From Rhizobium lentis (GTDB lineage Bacteria > Pseudomonadota > Alphaproteobacteria > Rhizobiales > Rhizobiaceae): a stretch of DNA of 64,000 nucleotides. Positions 52,932 to 60,759 of this stretch are shown here, in pieces (within the stretch, counting starts at the first letter, position 1; each line of letters starts with the position of its first letter). The position numbers were made by a program, and so were the translations under genes. The stretch spans positions 620,001 through 684,000 of the forward strand of contig NZ_CP071454.1 of the NCBI RefSeq assembly GCF_017352135.1, read 5' to 3'. The notes under the pieces were generated by a model. The model saw only the letters and a program-made list of their open reading frames with translations, ran no database searches and was not told the DNA's origin.

Positions 52932-53921
52932 ATGCTTGACCATCCGTCCCGACCGTTGCCGCCTTCAACCATCCCAATGGATGCCCTCAGTGAAGTCCTG
53001 CAGGACTTTCGCTTGAGTGGAGTCAATTATGGACGCTGCGAACTCAGGCATCCATGGAGCATTGCCTTTCCGCAACAACAACTGCTTCGTTTTCACTTCG
53101 TCAGCCAAGGTCCGTGCTGGATCCATAGCGAAGCCCAAGGGTGGCAGGAGTTGAACGATGGCGATCTGGTGCTGCTGCCGCAAGGCATTGCACACCGATT
53201 GGCGAGCGCGCCTGATGTTGAGGGCGACTCGCTTAAGAGCTGTCAGATAAAGAGGTTGGGGAGCAACGTCTGCGAAGTCTTGCGTGAGGGAACGGGCGCC
53301 ACCAGCACCCTGTTCTGTGGCTCCATGACCTTGGGCGCCCATGCACTTAACCCCTTGATCGCCCTGATGCCGCCAATCATCAAGGGCTGCGACGTGGCCG
53401 GTAACGACCCGATTGTCGGACCCCTGCTGGCCGCTATGTCAGCGGAGGCGACACAGCCCCGGATGGGAAGCGCGACGATCTTGTCGCGCATGGCGGACTT
53501 GCTCGCTGCGCGGCTTATCCGCTGCTGGGTCAACTGCAGCGGAGGCTCGACCACCGGCTGGCTCGCGGCCATCCGCGATCCCCACATCGGTCGTGTATTG
53601 GCGGCCATGCATCGGGATCCCGGCCTTAACTGGACCCTCGAAAGCCTTGCTGGAGTGGCAGGCCAGTCGCGTTCAATCTTCGCCGAGCGCTTCAGCGCCA
53701 TCTTGGGAGAAGGCGCGGCACATTATCTCGCCCGTCTGCGTATGCAGCTTGCCCGCGATTTGCTGGCGCAAGGCGGCATGTCGGTCGCCGAGGTTGCTTC
53801 CCGGCTGGGCTATGAGTCCGAGGCGTCTTTCTCGCGGGCGTTCAAGCGCGTTACCAGCGTCTCCCCCGGAATTGTGCGCCGCACAAGTTCCGGACGAACG
53901 GACATGGATTTCGGATTTTAG
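52932..53921 (+). CDS. AraC-family transcriptional regulator (Cupin_6 type)
   Basis: 329 residues. An N-terminal cupin-type domain (residues ~15-200, FRLSGVNYGRCELRHPWSIAFP, LNDGDLVLLPQGIAHRLAS) precedes a two-helix-turn-helix C-terminal domain (~220-315). That domain includes WTLESLAGVAGQSRSIFAERFSAILGEGAAHYLARLRMQLARDLL and VAEVASRLGYESEASFSRAFKRV. It probably controls the MFS exporter that follows 58 bases later, and formerly the SDR remnant behind it. The inducer is unknown. Confidence 0.93.
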   Translation: MLDHPSRPLPPSTIPMDALSEVLQDFRLSGVNYGRCELRHPWSIAFPQQQLLRFHFVSQGPCWIHSEAQGWQELNDGDLVLLPQGIAHRLASAPDVEGDSLKSCQIKRLGSNVCEVLREGTGATSTLFCGSMTLGAHALNPLIALMPPIIKGCDVAGNDPIVGPLLAAMSAEATQPRMGSATILSRMADLLAARLIRCWVNCSGGSTTGWLAAIRDPHIGRVLAAMHRDPGLNWTLESLAGVAGQSRSIFAERFSAILGEGAAHYLARLRMQLARDLLAQGGMSVAEVASRLGYESEASFSRAFKRVTSVSPGIVRRTSSGRTDMDFGF

Positions 53922-53979
53922 GACACATATCATCCTGCGAACTTCGTCTATGAAATCTCCGAACATAGGAGATCCTTCA

Positions 53980-55188
53980 ATGACGGACACGACATCACAG
54001 TTCGACGAAGCCGCAATTGGTCTGGAGACGGTTGAACCATCCGCGTGGAGCGGGGCGACTTGGTTTGCCGTGGTTTCGATGGCGGCCACCAGCTTCGCAC
54101 TCGTATCTGCTGAGTTCCTACCGGCAGGCTTGTTGACGCCAATGGCGAGCGATCTCGGCATTTCAGAGGGAACGGCGGGACAAGTCGTCACCGCCACCGC
54201 TTCCGTCGGCGCTGTCACGGCCCTTCTGAGCAATGTTCTCATCGGCAGGCTGAACCGCAAGGCGGTGCTGGTCGGTCTCAGTGCTTTGGCGGTCGGCTCC
54301 AATATTCTCGCATCGTTGGCCACCGATTTCTGGCTGTTGTTGTTGGGCAGGGCCGGGTTGGGCATCGCGCTCAGCGGCTTTTGGGCGCTTTCAGTGGCCG
54401 TCGTGGCGAGGCTGGTCGGCGCCAACGCGACAGGTCGCGGCATGGCTATCGTCACCCTCGGCGTTTCGCTCGCCACGATAGCGGCACCATCAATGGGTGC
54501 TTTGATCAGCGATTGGCTGGGATGGCGCATCGCCATGGCAATGACAGCCGGGCTTGCCGCGCTTGCCATGCTGCTGCAGTTTCTCAGCCTGCCGACGCTT
54601 CCCGCAAGCACAAGCAATAGTCTCGCTGATGTTTTCCGGCTGACACGACGGGGCGGCGTTCAACTGGGAATGCTTGCCATCCTTTTGCTGATGACCGGTC
54701 ATTTTGCCGGGTCGGTTTATGTGCGCCCGTTCCTCGAACAAGTGACACTCCTTGAAACCAGATCGATTGCCCTGGCGCTGCTCGGCTTTGGCATCGCCTC
54801 CGTGATCGGCAATGTAGCCGGCGGCCGGATGGCCGATGCGAGCATCCGCATCGCGCTGGCTGTCACGGCGGTATTGATGGCGTTTGCCGCACTTGCTCTG
54901 GTGCTTTGGGGCGCTCATATCGGCGCCGCGTTTGCGCTCGTCGCGCTTTGGGGCCTTGCCTTCGGCATGGCGCCCGTAGTGCTGCCGACCAATCTCTCCC
55001 GCGCGGCGCCGGATGCTTTGGAGGCGGCGGGCAGCCTGATGGTCGTCTCTTTTCAGGTGGCCATCAGTATCGGCGCGGTTCTTGGCGGCTATATCGTCGA
55101 CCACCACGGCGCTGTGGGACCATTGACGCTTACCGCTCTCCTGGCGGCGTCGACGGTTGCCTTGGCGCTGCTGCAGCCCCGCGGCTGA
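53980..55188 (+). CDS. MFS transporter (DHA1, YdhP/NepI-like)
   Basis: 402 residues with twelve membrane helices. The ATG at 53980 follows AGGAGATC; a much longer in-frame ORF from 53413 lies antisense-like over the AraC gene and is not real. Residues 40-90 (ATSFALVSAEFLPAGLLTPMASDLGISEG) and the loop NVLIGRLNRKAVLVGL (motif A) fit inner-membrane drug or purine ribonucleoside exporters. It follows the AraC gene on the same strand and is its likely target. Confidence 0.92.
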   Translation: MTDTTSQFDEAAIGLETVEPSAWSGATWFAVVSMAATSFALVSAEFLPAGLLTPMASDLGISEGTAGQVVTATASVGAVTALLSNVLIGRLNRKAVLVGLSALAVGSNILASLATDFWLLLLGRAGLGIALSGFWALSVAVVARLVGANATGRGMAIVTLGVSLATIAAPSMGALISDWLGWRIAMAMTAGLAALAMLLQFLSLPTLPASTSNSLADVFRLTRRGGVQLGMLAILLLMTGHFAGSVYVRPFLEQVTLLETRSIALALLGFGIASVIGNVAGGRMADASIRIALAVTAVLMAFAALALVLWGAHIGAAFALVALWGLAFGMAPVVLPTNLSRAAPDALEAAGSLMVVSFQVAISIGAVLGGYIVDHHGAVGPLTLTALLAASTVALALLQPRG

Positions 55189-55401
55189 TCGTTGGTTCCA
55201 GCAGCCGGATTGAAGAATGCGCAGTGCCTGTGGGAATCTCTAAGCGCCAGCAAATGAGGCCGCCGACAATCGTCGGCGACCTTACATCGGTCTGCAAATC
55301 CCCACTGCGAGGTGACGGCACCCCTTTCGTCCTTCGCAGCGCTGCCCGATCGGCTGTCAGGACGTAGCGGATGTTCCCGCCAAAATGGGTTCAGCAACCT
55401 C

Positions 55402-55459
55402 GGTCGTTCAGCAGGTCCAGGCTTCAGCCTAGACGCTTGCCTGGGCCTGCTGAACGACC
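55402..55459. repeat. 21-bp stem-loop at the 3' end of the EamA gene
   Basis: Arms 55402-55422 and 55439-55459 match over 21 positions with one T/G difference (a wobble pair in + strand RNA) and a 16-base loop. The right arm encodes the last residues of the EamA protein (VVQQAQ region), and the left arm lies just past its stop at 55429. No T-run follows on either side. It may act as a message-end stabiliser or be a duplicated end. The remaining 55189-55401 bases hold no gene. Confidence 0.75.
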
Positions 55460-56328
55460 CTTCGGTTTGTCAAATATACGCCCACGACAACAATTACCGT
55501 GCCGATGACTAACGGCAGCGTCAGCGGTTCCCCGAAGGCGACGAAGGCCTCGAACGCCACCGTCGGCGGCATCAAGTAGATGAGCGAAGCTGCGCGCGAG
55601 ACTTGCCCGCGGCGAATGAGATGAAGCAGCAGCCCGACGCCGCCCATCGACAGGCCGAAGACCGACCAGATGAGAGCGCCATAGGCCTGCGCGGAGCCGT
55701 CAAAATGCTGGCGCTCAAAAATGAGCGAAAGCGGCAGGGTGAGGATCAGCGCGCCGATATATTGCAGCGTCGCAATGGTTCTGAGATCGCCCGACTGCAG
55801 GTGTTTCTTCTGATAAAGCGTCCCGTAGGTGACGGATCCCATGGCAATGAGGTTGATCGCCAGCGGCAGGGCGGCATGCGCGAGATCGGCCGTCGCCGGA
55901 TCGAGCAGCTTTGGCGAAATGGCGACGGCAATGCCCGTGAAGCCAAGAGCGAGACCGAGTTGCTGTGCCTTCTGCAACCGCTCGCCGACGAAAAATGGAG
56001 CCGCCATTGCCGTCAGCAGCGGCTGCAGCGCCGCGATGATGCCCGATATGCCGGCCGGCACGCCATTGGCGATCGCCCACCACAGACCAGCGAGATAGAA
56101 GCCATGCAGGAAGAAGCCGGAATAGACGGCCCGGAGCCACGTCGCCCGGCTCTTCGGCCATTGCGCCCGCATCACCACACAGAGTGCCAGGAAGGCGACC
56201 GCCGACAGGGCGTAGCGGATCGACAGAAAGGTGAATGGTTCGGAATGCAGCGCTGCATATTTCGCCACCACCCAGCCCGTGGACCAAAGGAAAACGAAGA
56301 CGGCGGGGGCAAAACGATCGATGGACAT
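55429..56328 (-). CDS. EamA-family (DMT) transporter
   Basis: 299 residues from the ATG at 56328 (MSIDRFAPAVFVFLWSTGWVVAKY). It has two EamA repeats of five helices each (SIRYALSAVAFLALCVVM; GVPAGISGIIAALQPLLTAMAAPFFVGERL; GLALGFTGIAVAIS). It is a typical inner-membrane drug/metabolite exporter; the substrate is unknown. It converges on the MFS gene across ~240 bases and its end carries a 21-bp stem-loop. It is divergent from the ATP-grasp operon. Confidence 0.92.
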   Translation of the reverse strand: MSIDRFAPAVFVFLWSTGWVVAKYAALHSEPFTFLSIRYALSAVAFLALCVVMRAQWPKSRATWLRAVYSGFFLHGFYLAGLWWAIANGVPAGISGIIAALQPLLTAMAAPFFVGERLQKAQQLGLALGFTGIAVAISPKLLDPATADLAHAALPLAINLIAMGSVTYGTLYQKKHLQSGDLRTIATLQYIGALILTLPLSLIFERQHFDGSAQAYGALIWSVFGLSMGGVGLLLHLIRRGQVSRAASLIYLMPPTVAFEAFVAFGEPLTLPLVIGTVIVVVGVYLTNRRVVQQAQASV

Positions 56329-56671
56329 GGAGCTGCTCGGCGGAAAGAGTTCGCCGTGCTGATAGCGGCATCCGGCGGTCACAGTCAAAGGCGAAGCACT
56401 GATGCTTATTTGAAATTTCGCTGATGGTCGGGTGGCGAGAGGGAGGAAGCGTATGCACCCTCAAACCGCTTGACCGCGTAAAAAGCAATCATCTGCTCAC
56501 ATTTTGCGCAGCCTCTGCGGAGCGACCATCCTCCCCGCCGCTCCACCTAGCTTCGAATGCCCGGATTTTCATCCCTTTCCCGCACCGCAAAATCTTTTCC
56601 TCGAACTGCGCATGGTTCTTGCATTGCAATTTGCGTTGTATTCAAATGAACAAAAAAGGGGAGCCGCACCT
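56329..56671. other. Divergent intergenic region between the exporter and ATP-grasp genes
   Basis: 343 bases with an AT-richer stretch near 56560-56660 before the TTG start of the ATP-grasp gene. No supported ORF, box or repeat. An in-frame extension of the ATP-grasp ORF to 56504 is not conserved. Confidence 0.5.
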
Positions 56672-58081
56672 TTGGCATTTGATGAAATGATTACCGGGGA
56701 TGAAGGTCCTCGTCCGCCTTATGAGAAATATTTCGAGTGGTACAACAGCCAAGACCGGGCGCATCTGATTGCCAAGTCCCGCGATGCGGAAAATATCTTC
56801 CGGAAGACCGGCATCACCTTCGCGGTTTACGGCCATGCCGACAGTTCCGAAAAGCTCATCCCCTTCGACATCATTCCCCGCATCATCTCTGCCCGTGAAT
56901 GGCGCAAGCTCGCCCAGGGCATCGAACAGCGGGTGATCGCCCTCAACGCTTTTCTGGACGATATCTATCACAAGCAGGAGATCATCCGCGCCGGCCGCGT
57001 GCCGCGCGAACTGATCGAAAACAATGTCGCCTTCCTGTCGGAGATGATCGGCTTCCGCCCGCCCGGCGGCGTCTACACCCATATCGTCGGCACCGACATC
57101 GTGCGAACCGGCGAAGACCAGTTCTACGTGCTCGAGGATAATGCCCGCACGCCTTCCGGTGTCAGCTACATGCTGGAAAACCGGGAAACCATGATGCAGA
57201 TGTTTCCGGAACTCTTCCACGAGAACAAGGTGCAGCGCGTCGAGGACTATCCCTACCTGCTGCGCCAGAGCCTTGCCTCGCTCGCCCCTCCCGGCTGCAC
57301 GGGCAAGCCGCGCGTCGCCGTGCTGACGCCGGGCATTTACAATTCGGCCTATTATGAACATTCCTTCCTTGCCGACATGATGGGCGTCGAATTGGTCGAG
57401 GGCTCGGATCTGCGCGTCATCGACGGTAAGGTGAAGATGCGCACGACCCGCGGCTACGAAGCGATCGACGTGCTCTATCGCCGCGTCGACGACGATTTCC
57501 TCGATCCGCTGACCTTCCGGGCCGATTCCGCCCTCGGCATTCCCGGCATCATGGATGTCTACCGCGCCGGCAATATCACCATCGCCAATGCGCCGGGCAC
57601 CGGCATATCGGACGACAAGGCGATCTATTCCTATATGCCTGAGATCGTCGAGTTCTATACCGGCCGCAAGGCGCTGCTCGAAAACGTCCCGACCTGGCGC
57701 TGCTCGGAAGCATCAAGCCTGAAATACGTGCTCGAGCACCTGGAAGAGCTGGTGGTCAAAGAGGTGCATGGCTCCGGCGGCTACGGCATGCTGGTCGGCC
57801 CGACCGCATCGAAGAAGGAGCGCGCCGATTTCGCCGAGAAGCTGAAGGCCAAGCCGAACAATTACATCGCCCAGCCGACACTGTCGCTTTCCACCGTACC
57901 GATCCTCGTCAACAAAGGGATTGCGCCGCGCCATGTCGATCTGCGTCCCTATGTGCTCGTCTCCGACAAGGTTCAGATCATTCCGGGCGGTCTCACCCGC
58001 GTGGCGCTGAAGCAGGGCTCGCTGGTGGTCAATTCCAGCCAGGGCGGCGGCACCAAAGACACCTGGGTACTGGAGGACTGA
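56672..58081 (+). CDS. Circularly permuted ATP-grasp protein (type 2)
   Basis: 469 residues from a TTG at 56672 (GGGGAG upstream), matching the family length; the frame to 56504 is not conserved. Motifs include FLDDIYHKQEIIRAGRVP, GTDIVRTGEDQFYVLEDNARTPSGVSYMLENR, LTPGIYNSAYYEHSFLADMMGVELVEGSDL, and KEVHGSGGYGMLVGP near the C-terminus. ATP-grasp enzymes form peptide-like or amide bonds. It leads an operon with an alpha-E and a transglutaminase gene, a trio predicted in the literature to build or process a peptide. Its stop overlaps the next start (TGATG). Confidence 0.93.
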   Translation: MAFDEMITGDEGPRPPYEKYFEWYNSQDRAHLIAKSRDAENIFRKTGITFAVYGHADSSEKLIPFDIIPRIISAREWRKLAQGIEQRVIALNAFLDDIYHKQEIIRAGRVPRELIENNVAFLSEMIGFRPPGGVYTHIVGTDIVRTGEDQFYVLEDNARTPSGVSYMLENRETMMQMFPELFHENKVQRVEDYPYLLRQSLASLAPPGCTGKPRVAVLTPGIYNSAYYEHSFLADMMGVELVEGSDLRVIDGKVKMRTTRGYEAIDVLYRRVDDDFLDPLTFRADSALGIPGIMDVYRAGNITIANAPGTGISDDKAIYSYMPEIVEFYTGRKALLENVPTWRCSEASSLKYVLEHLEELVVKEVHGSGGYGMLVGPTASKKERADFAEKLKAKPNNYIAQPTLSLSTVPILVNKGIAPRHVDLRPYVLVSDKVQIIPGGLTRVALKQGSLVVNSSQGGGTKDTWVLED

Positions 58082-59022
58082 TGCTCGGAAGAACTGCAAA
58101 CGGCCTCTACTGGATGTTCCGTTACATCGAGCGCGCCGAAAATATCGCCCGCCTGGTCGATGCCGGACTGCGCATGTCGCTCACCCGCAGCAGCGCCGGC
58201 GACGACAACTGGGACGGCGTGCTGCAAAGCGCCGGCGTGCGCGAGGCCTATGACGAGGGCCACGCGAAGCTGACGAACGCCGACGCGATCGACTATCTCC
58301 TGCGCGATCGCGCCAATCCCTCGAGCGTTATGTCCTGCATCGACTTCGGCCGCAACAACGCCCGCATGGTGCGCACCGCCCTGACGCGGGAGACCTGGGA
58401 AGCGACCAACGAATGCTGGATCGAGCTGAAGACGCTGCTCGAAAAGCGCGTCAAGGCGGCTGACCTGCCCGAAGTGATCGATGTCATCAAGCGCCGCGCC
58501 GGCCTCATCCGCGGCGCCTTCCACGGCTCGACGCTGCGCAACGAGCTCTATAATTTCGCCCGCATCGGCACCTTCATCGAGCGGGCCGACAATACGAGCC
58601 GCATTCTCGACGTGAAATATTACGTGCTGCTGCCTTCGGTCTCGGCCGTCGGCTCTTCACTCGACAATGTGCAGTGGGAATCGATCCTGCGCTCGGTTTC
58701 CGCCCACCGCGCCTATAGCTGGGCTTATGACGGCGAATACCGGGCGATGAACATTGCCGACTTCCTGACTCTGAACGTCCAGATGCCGCGCTCGCTCGCC
58801 TATTGCTACGAGAAGATCGTCAGCAACCTCGGCTATCTCGCCCAGGATTACGAGGAGCGGCTGCCTGCCCACGATACGGCGGACGCGATCCGCACGACGC
58901 TGCAGACACGGGCGATCCGCGACATCATGGATCAGGGCCTGCACGAATTCCTCGAGGATTTCGTCTCGCGCAACAACCAGCTCGGCATGGAAATTTCCGA
59001 CGGCTACCGGTTCTACGTTTAA
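58081..59022 (+). CDS. Alpha-E domain protein
   Basis: 313 residues of the alpha-helical alpha-E family: LGRTANGLYWMFRYIERAENIARLVDAGLRMSL at the start, RDRANPSSVMSCIDFGRNNARMVRTALTRETWE and ERADNTSRILDVKYYVLLPS later. The conserved Glu/Arg/Asn residues suggest an enzyme, but no reaction is known. It is always found beside circularly permuted ATP-grasp and transglutaminase genes. It starts inside the ATP-grasp stop. Confidence 0.92.
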   Translation: MLGRTANGLYWMFRYIERAENIARLVDAGLRMSLTRSSAGDDNWDGVLQSAGVREAYDEGHAKLTNADAIDYLLRDRANPSSVMSCIDFGRNNARMVRTALTRETWEATNECWIELKTLLEKRVKAADLPEVIDVIKRRAGLIRGAFHGSTLRNELYNFARIGTFIERADNTSRILDVKYYVLLPSVSAVGSSLDNVQWESILRSVSAHRAYSWAYDGEYRAMNIADFLTLNVQMPRSLAYCYEKIVSNLGYLAQDYEERLPAHDTADAIRTTLQTRAIRDIMDQGLHEFLEDFVSRNNQLGMEISDGYRFYV

Positions 59023-59034
59023 GCGGATCAGAAT

Positions 59035-59859
59035 ATGAGACTGAAGATCAGCCACCTCACCGAATACCGCTACGACGAACCGGCGCACTTCTCTCTGCAG
59101 CGGCTGAGACTGACACCGCCGACATCATCAGGCCAGACGGTGCTCAACTGGTCGCTGAATGTCGAGGGCGCCACCCCCGAGGTGGAATATGACGACCAGT
59201 ACGGCAATCACGTCAATCTGGTCTCGCTGGAAGGCGCGCAGCACGTGACGCGCATCTTGGCCGAGGGCGAGGTCGAGACACAGGACAATAACGGCGTCGC
59301 CGGCCCGCATACCGGCTTCTGTCCGCTTTGGCTCTTCCTGCGGGAAACGCCGCTGACCAAGGGCGGCAAGCTGATCAAGGAATTCATCAAGAGCGTCGGC
59401 GGCGATAACGAGCTTGCCCGCATGCACGCGCTGATGGCGGCCATCCACGAAACGGTCGACTATCGGCCCGGGACCAGCAATAGCGGGACGACGGCCGAAC
59501 AGGCACTGGAGAAGAAGAGCGGCGTCTGTCAGGACCATGCGCATATCTTCGTTGCCGCCGCACGCGCCCTGCAGGTGCCGGCACGTTATGTCTCTGGCTA
59601 TCTGATGATGGAGGAAAAGGTCGAACAGGCGGCGACCCATGCCTGGGCCGAGGCCCATATTCCCGGTCTTGGCTGGGTCGGCTTCGATCCCGCCAACGAG
59701 ATTTGTCCGGATGAACGGTATGTCCGCGTCGCCTCGGGCCTCTGCTACCGTGACGCCGCCCCGATTTCAGGCATGCGTATCGGCACTCCGGGGGAAACGC
59801 TGTCGGTCACCGTGAAGGTGGAGGACAGCGGACAGATGCAAAGCCAGAGCCAGAGCTGA
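59035..59859 (+). CDS. Transglutaminase-like protein
   Basis: 274 residues. The N-terminal beta domain (LKISHLTEYRYDEPAHFSLQRLRLTPP) precedes the catalytic core with Cys165 (SGVCQDHAH), His202 (THAWAEAH) and Asp218 (FDPAN), the papain-like triad in the right order. It is expected to make or cleave an amide or peptide bond, working with the ATP-grasp and alpha-E proteins. It starts 12 bases after the alpha-E stop and ends the operon. Confidence 0.93.
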   Translation: MRLKISHLTEYRYDEPAHFSLQRLRLTPPTSSGQTVLNWSLNVEGATPEVEYDDQYGNHVNLVSLEGAQHVTRILAEGEVETQDNNGVAGPHTGFCPLWLFLRETPLTKGGKLIKEFIKSVGGDNELARMHALMAAIHETVDYRPGTSNSGTTAEQALEKKSGVCQDHAHIFVAAARALQVPARYVSGYLMMEEKVEQAATHAWAEAHIPGLGWVGFDPANEICPDERYVRVASGLCYRDAAPISGMRIGTPGETLSVTVKVEDSGQMQSQSQS

Positions 59860-59874
59860 CAGGTGCCGGCACCC

Positions 59875-60300
59875 CTAGCCTGCGGCAAGAACCTGCAGGT
59901 GGCCGTGTGCGCCGTAGCTGAGGATCTTCTGATCGGCCGTAAGCAGGGGGACACGGTGGAAACGGGCCGTGGCCACGATGATGCGGTCGGCGGGGTCGGC
60001 ATGAAATTCGCCGGGTAGCCGAACGCTGTCTACCGCGATGGAGGGCTCGATCGGCGCAAGCTGGAGTCCGGGCTGCGACAATGCGCTGTCGATCCATCGC
60101 CCGACATCGTCGCCAAGCGCCAGGCGCCCTTTCTGCACCAGCATCGCGATTTCCCAGGGTGTGATCGCCGACACCAGGATCCCGCTTTTCGCGGTCGTCT
60201 CGTCGATGATGCGCCGGGCTTGCGCGCCGAGACGGGTATCGTCCTGCATTGCCCAGACGAGAACATGCGTATCGATTACGATCAACGGAGGGCGTCCCAA
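59875..60300 (-). CDS. vapC: VapC-like PIN-domain toxin
   Basis: 141 residues with the PIN acidic residues Asp10 (IVIDTHVLVWA), Glu50 (TPWEIAMLVQKGRL), and Asp102/Asp105 (ADPADRIIVATA), plus Asp123. The PIN nuclease would cleave tRNA or rRNA when not bound by its antitoxin. Its start overlaps the antitoxin gene by 19 bases. It converges on the transglutaminase gene. Confidence 0.92.
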   Translation of the reverse strand: MGRPPLIVIDTHVLVWAMQDDTRLGAQARRIIDETTAKSGILVSAITPWEIAMLVQKGRLALGDDVGRWIDSALSQPGLQLAPIEPSIAVDSVRLPGEFHADPADRIIVATARFHRVPLLTADQKILSYGAHGHLQVLAAG

Positions 60301-60524
60301 TCCTCCGGCTCAACGACCGGAGACAGCGGATCGTCATAGCGCAATACGCTTCCCCTCATCGCGCCGATGATGCTCTTGCGGCGGCTGGTGTCAGGTGCCG
60401 GCGACAGCACCGCCACTGGCTTGCCCCGCTTGGTGATGACGATCGATTCATCGTCGTTCCGCATCTGATCGATCAGGTTCAGGCACTTCGCCTTGAATTC
60501 AGCCGCACCGACCACTTTGGTCAT
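60282..60524 (-). CDS. Phd/YefM-type antitoxin of the VapC pair
   Basis: 80 residues from the ATG at 60524 (MTKVVGAAEFKAKCLNLID), chosen for GGGAG eight bases upstream; earlier starts at 60530 and 60632 look unlikely. The helix-loop pattern AAEFKAKCLNLIDQMRNDDESIVITKRGKPVAVLSP is that of Phd/YefM antitoxins, DNA-binding at the N-terminus and toxin-wrapping at the C-terminus. It precedes vapC by a 19-base overlap and should autoregulate the pair. Confidence 0.9.
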   Translation of the reverse strand: MTKVVGAAEFKAKCLNLIDQMRNDDESIVITKRGKPVAVLSPAPDTSRRKSIIGAMRGSVLRYDDPLSPVVEPEDWDALR

Positions 60525-60697
60525 GACCATATCTCCCGTACACATGTGCAAGATATAACACCATATCCATAGCGAACAAGTGCAATGGAGAAGGCGTCTC
60601 CCACCCGCCTCCAGCTTTTCGCTCGACGTCATCCTCGGCCTTGTGCAGCCTTGTGCCGAGGAGCTGCTGCCCTATCGAACGGAGGCAGATGCTCGGG

Positions 60698-60725
60698 ACA
60701 AAAAAAGCGGGGCTTTCACCCCGCC
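60698..60725 (-). terminator. Rho-independent terminator of the arabinonate dehydratase gene
   Basis: On the reverse strand GCGGGG-TGAAAG-CCCCGC is followed by a run of seven T (60700-60706). It lies 35 bases after the dehydratase stop at 60760. Confidence 0.9.
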
Positions 60726-60759
60726 TTTTAAAACCATCCCGATCTCGGACACGCCCCGC

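Noticed and set aside
53413..53979. 591-codon frame extending the MFS gene 5' over the AraC gene
   Set aside because: The extension reads the AraC gene in the wrong frame; a good ribosome-binding site and the normal MFS start are at 53980.
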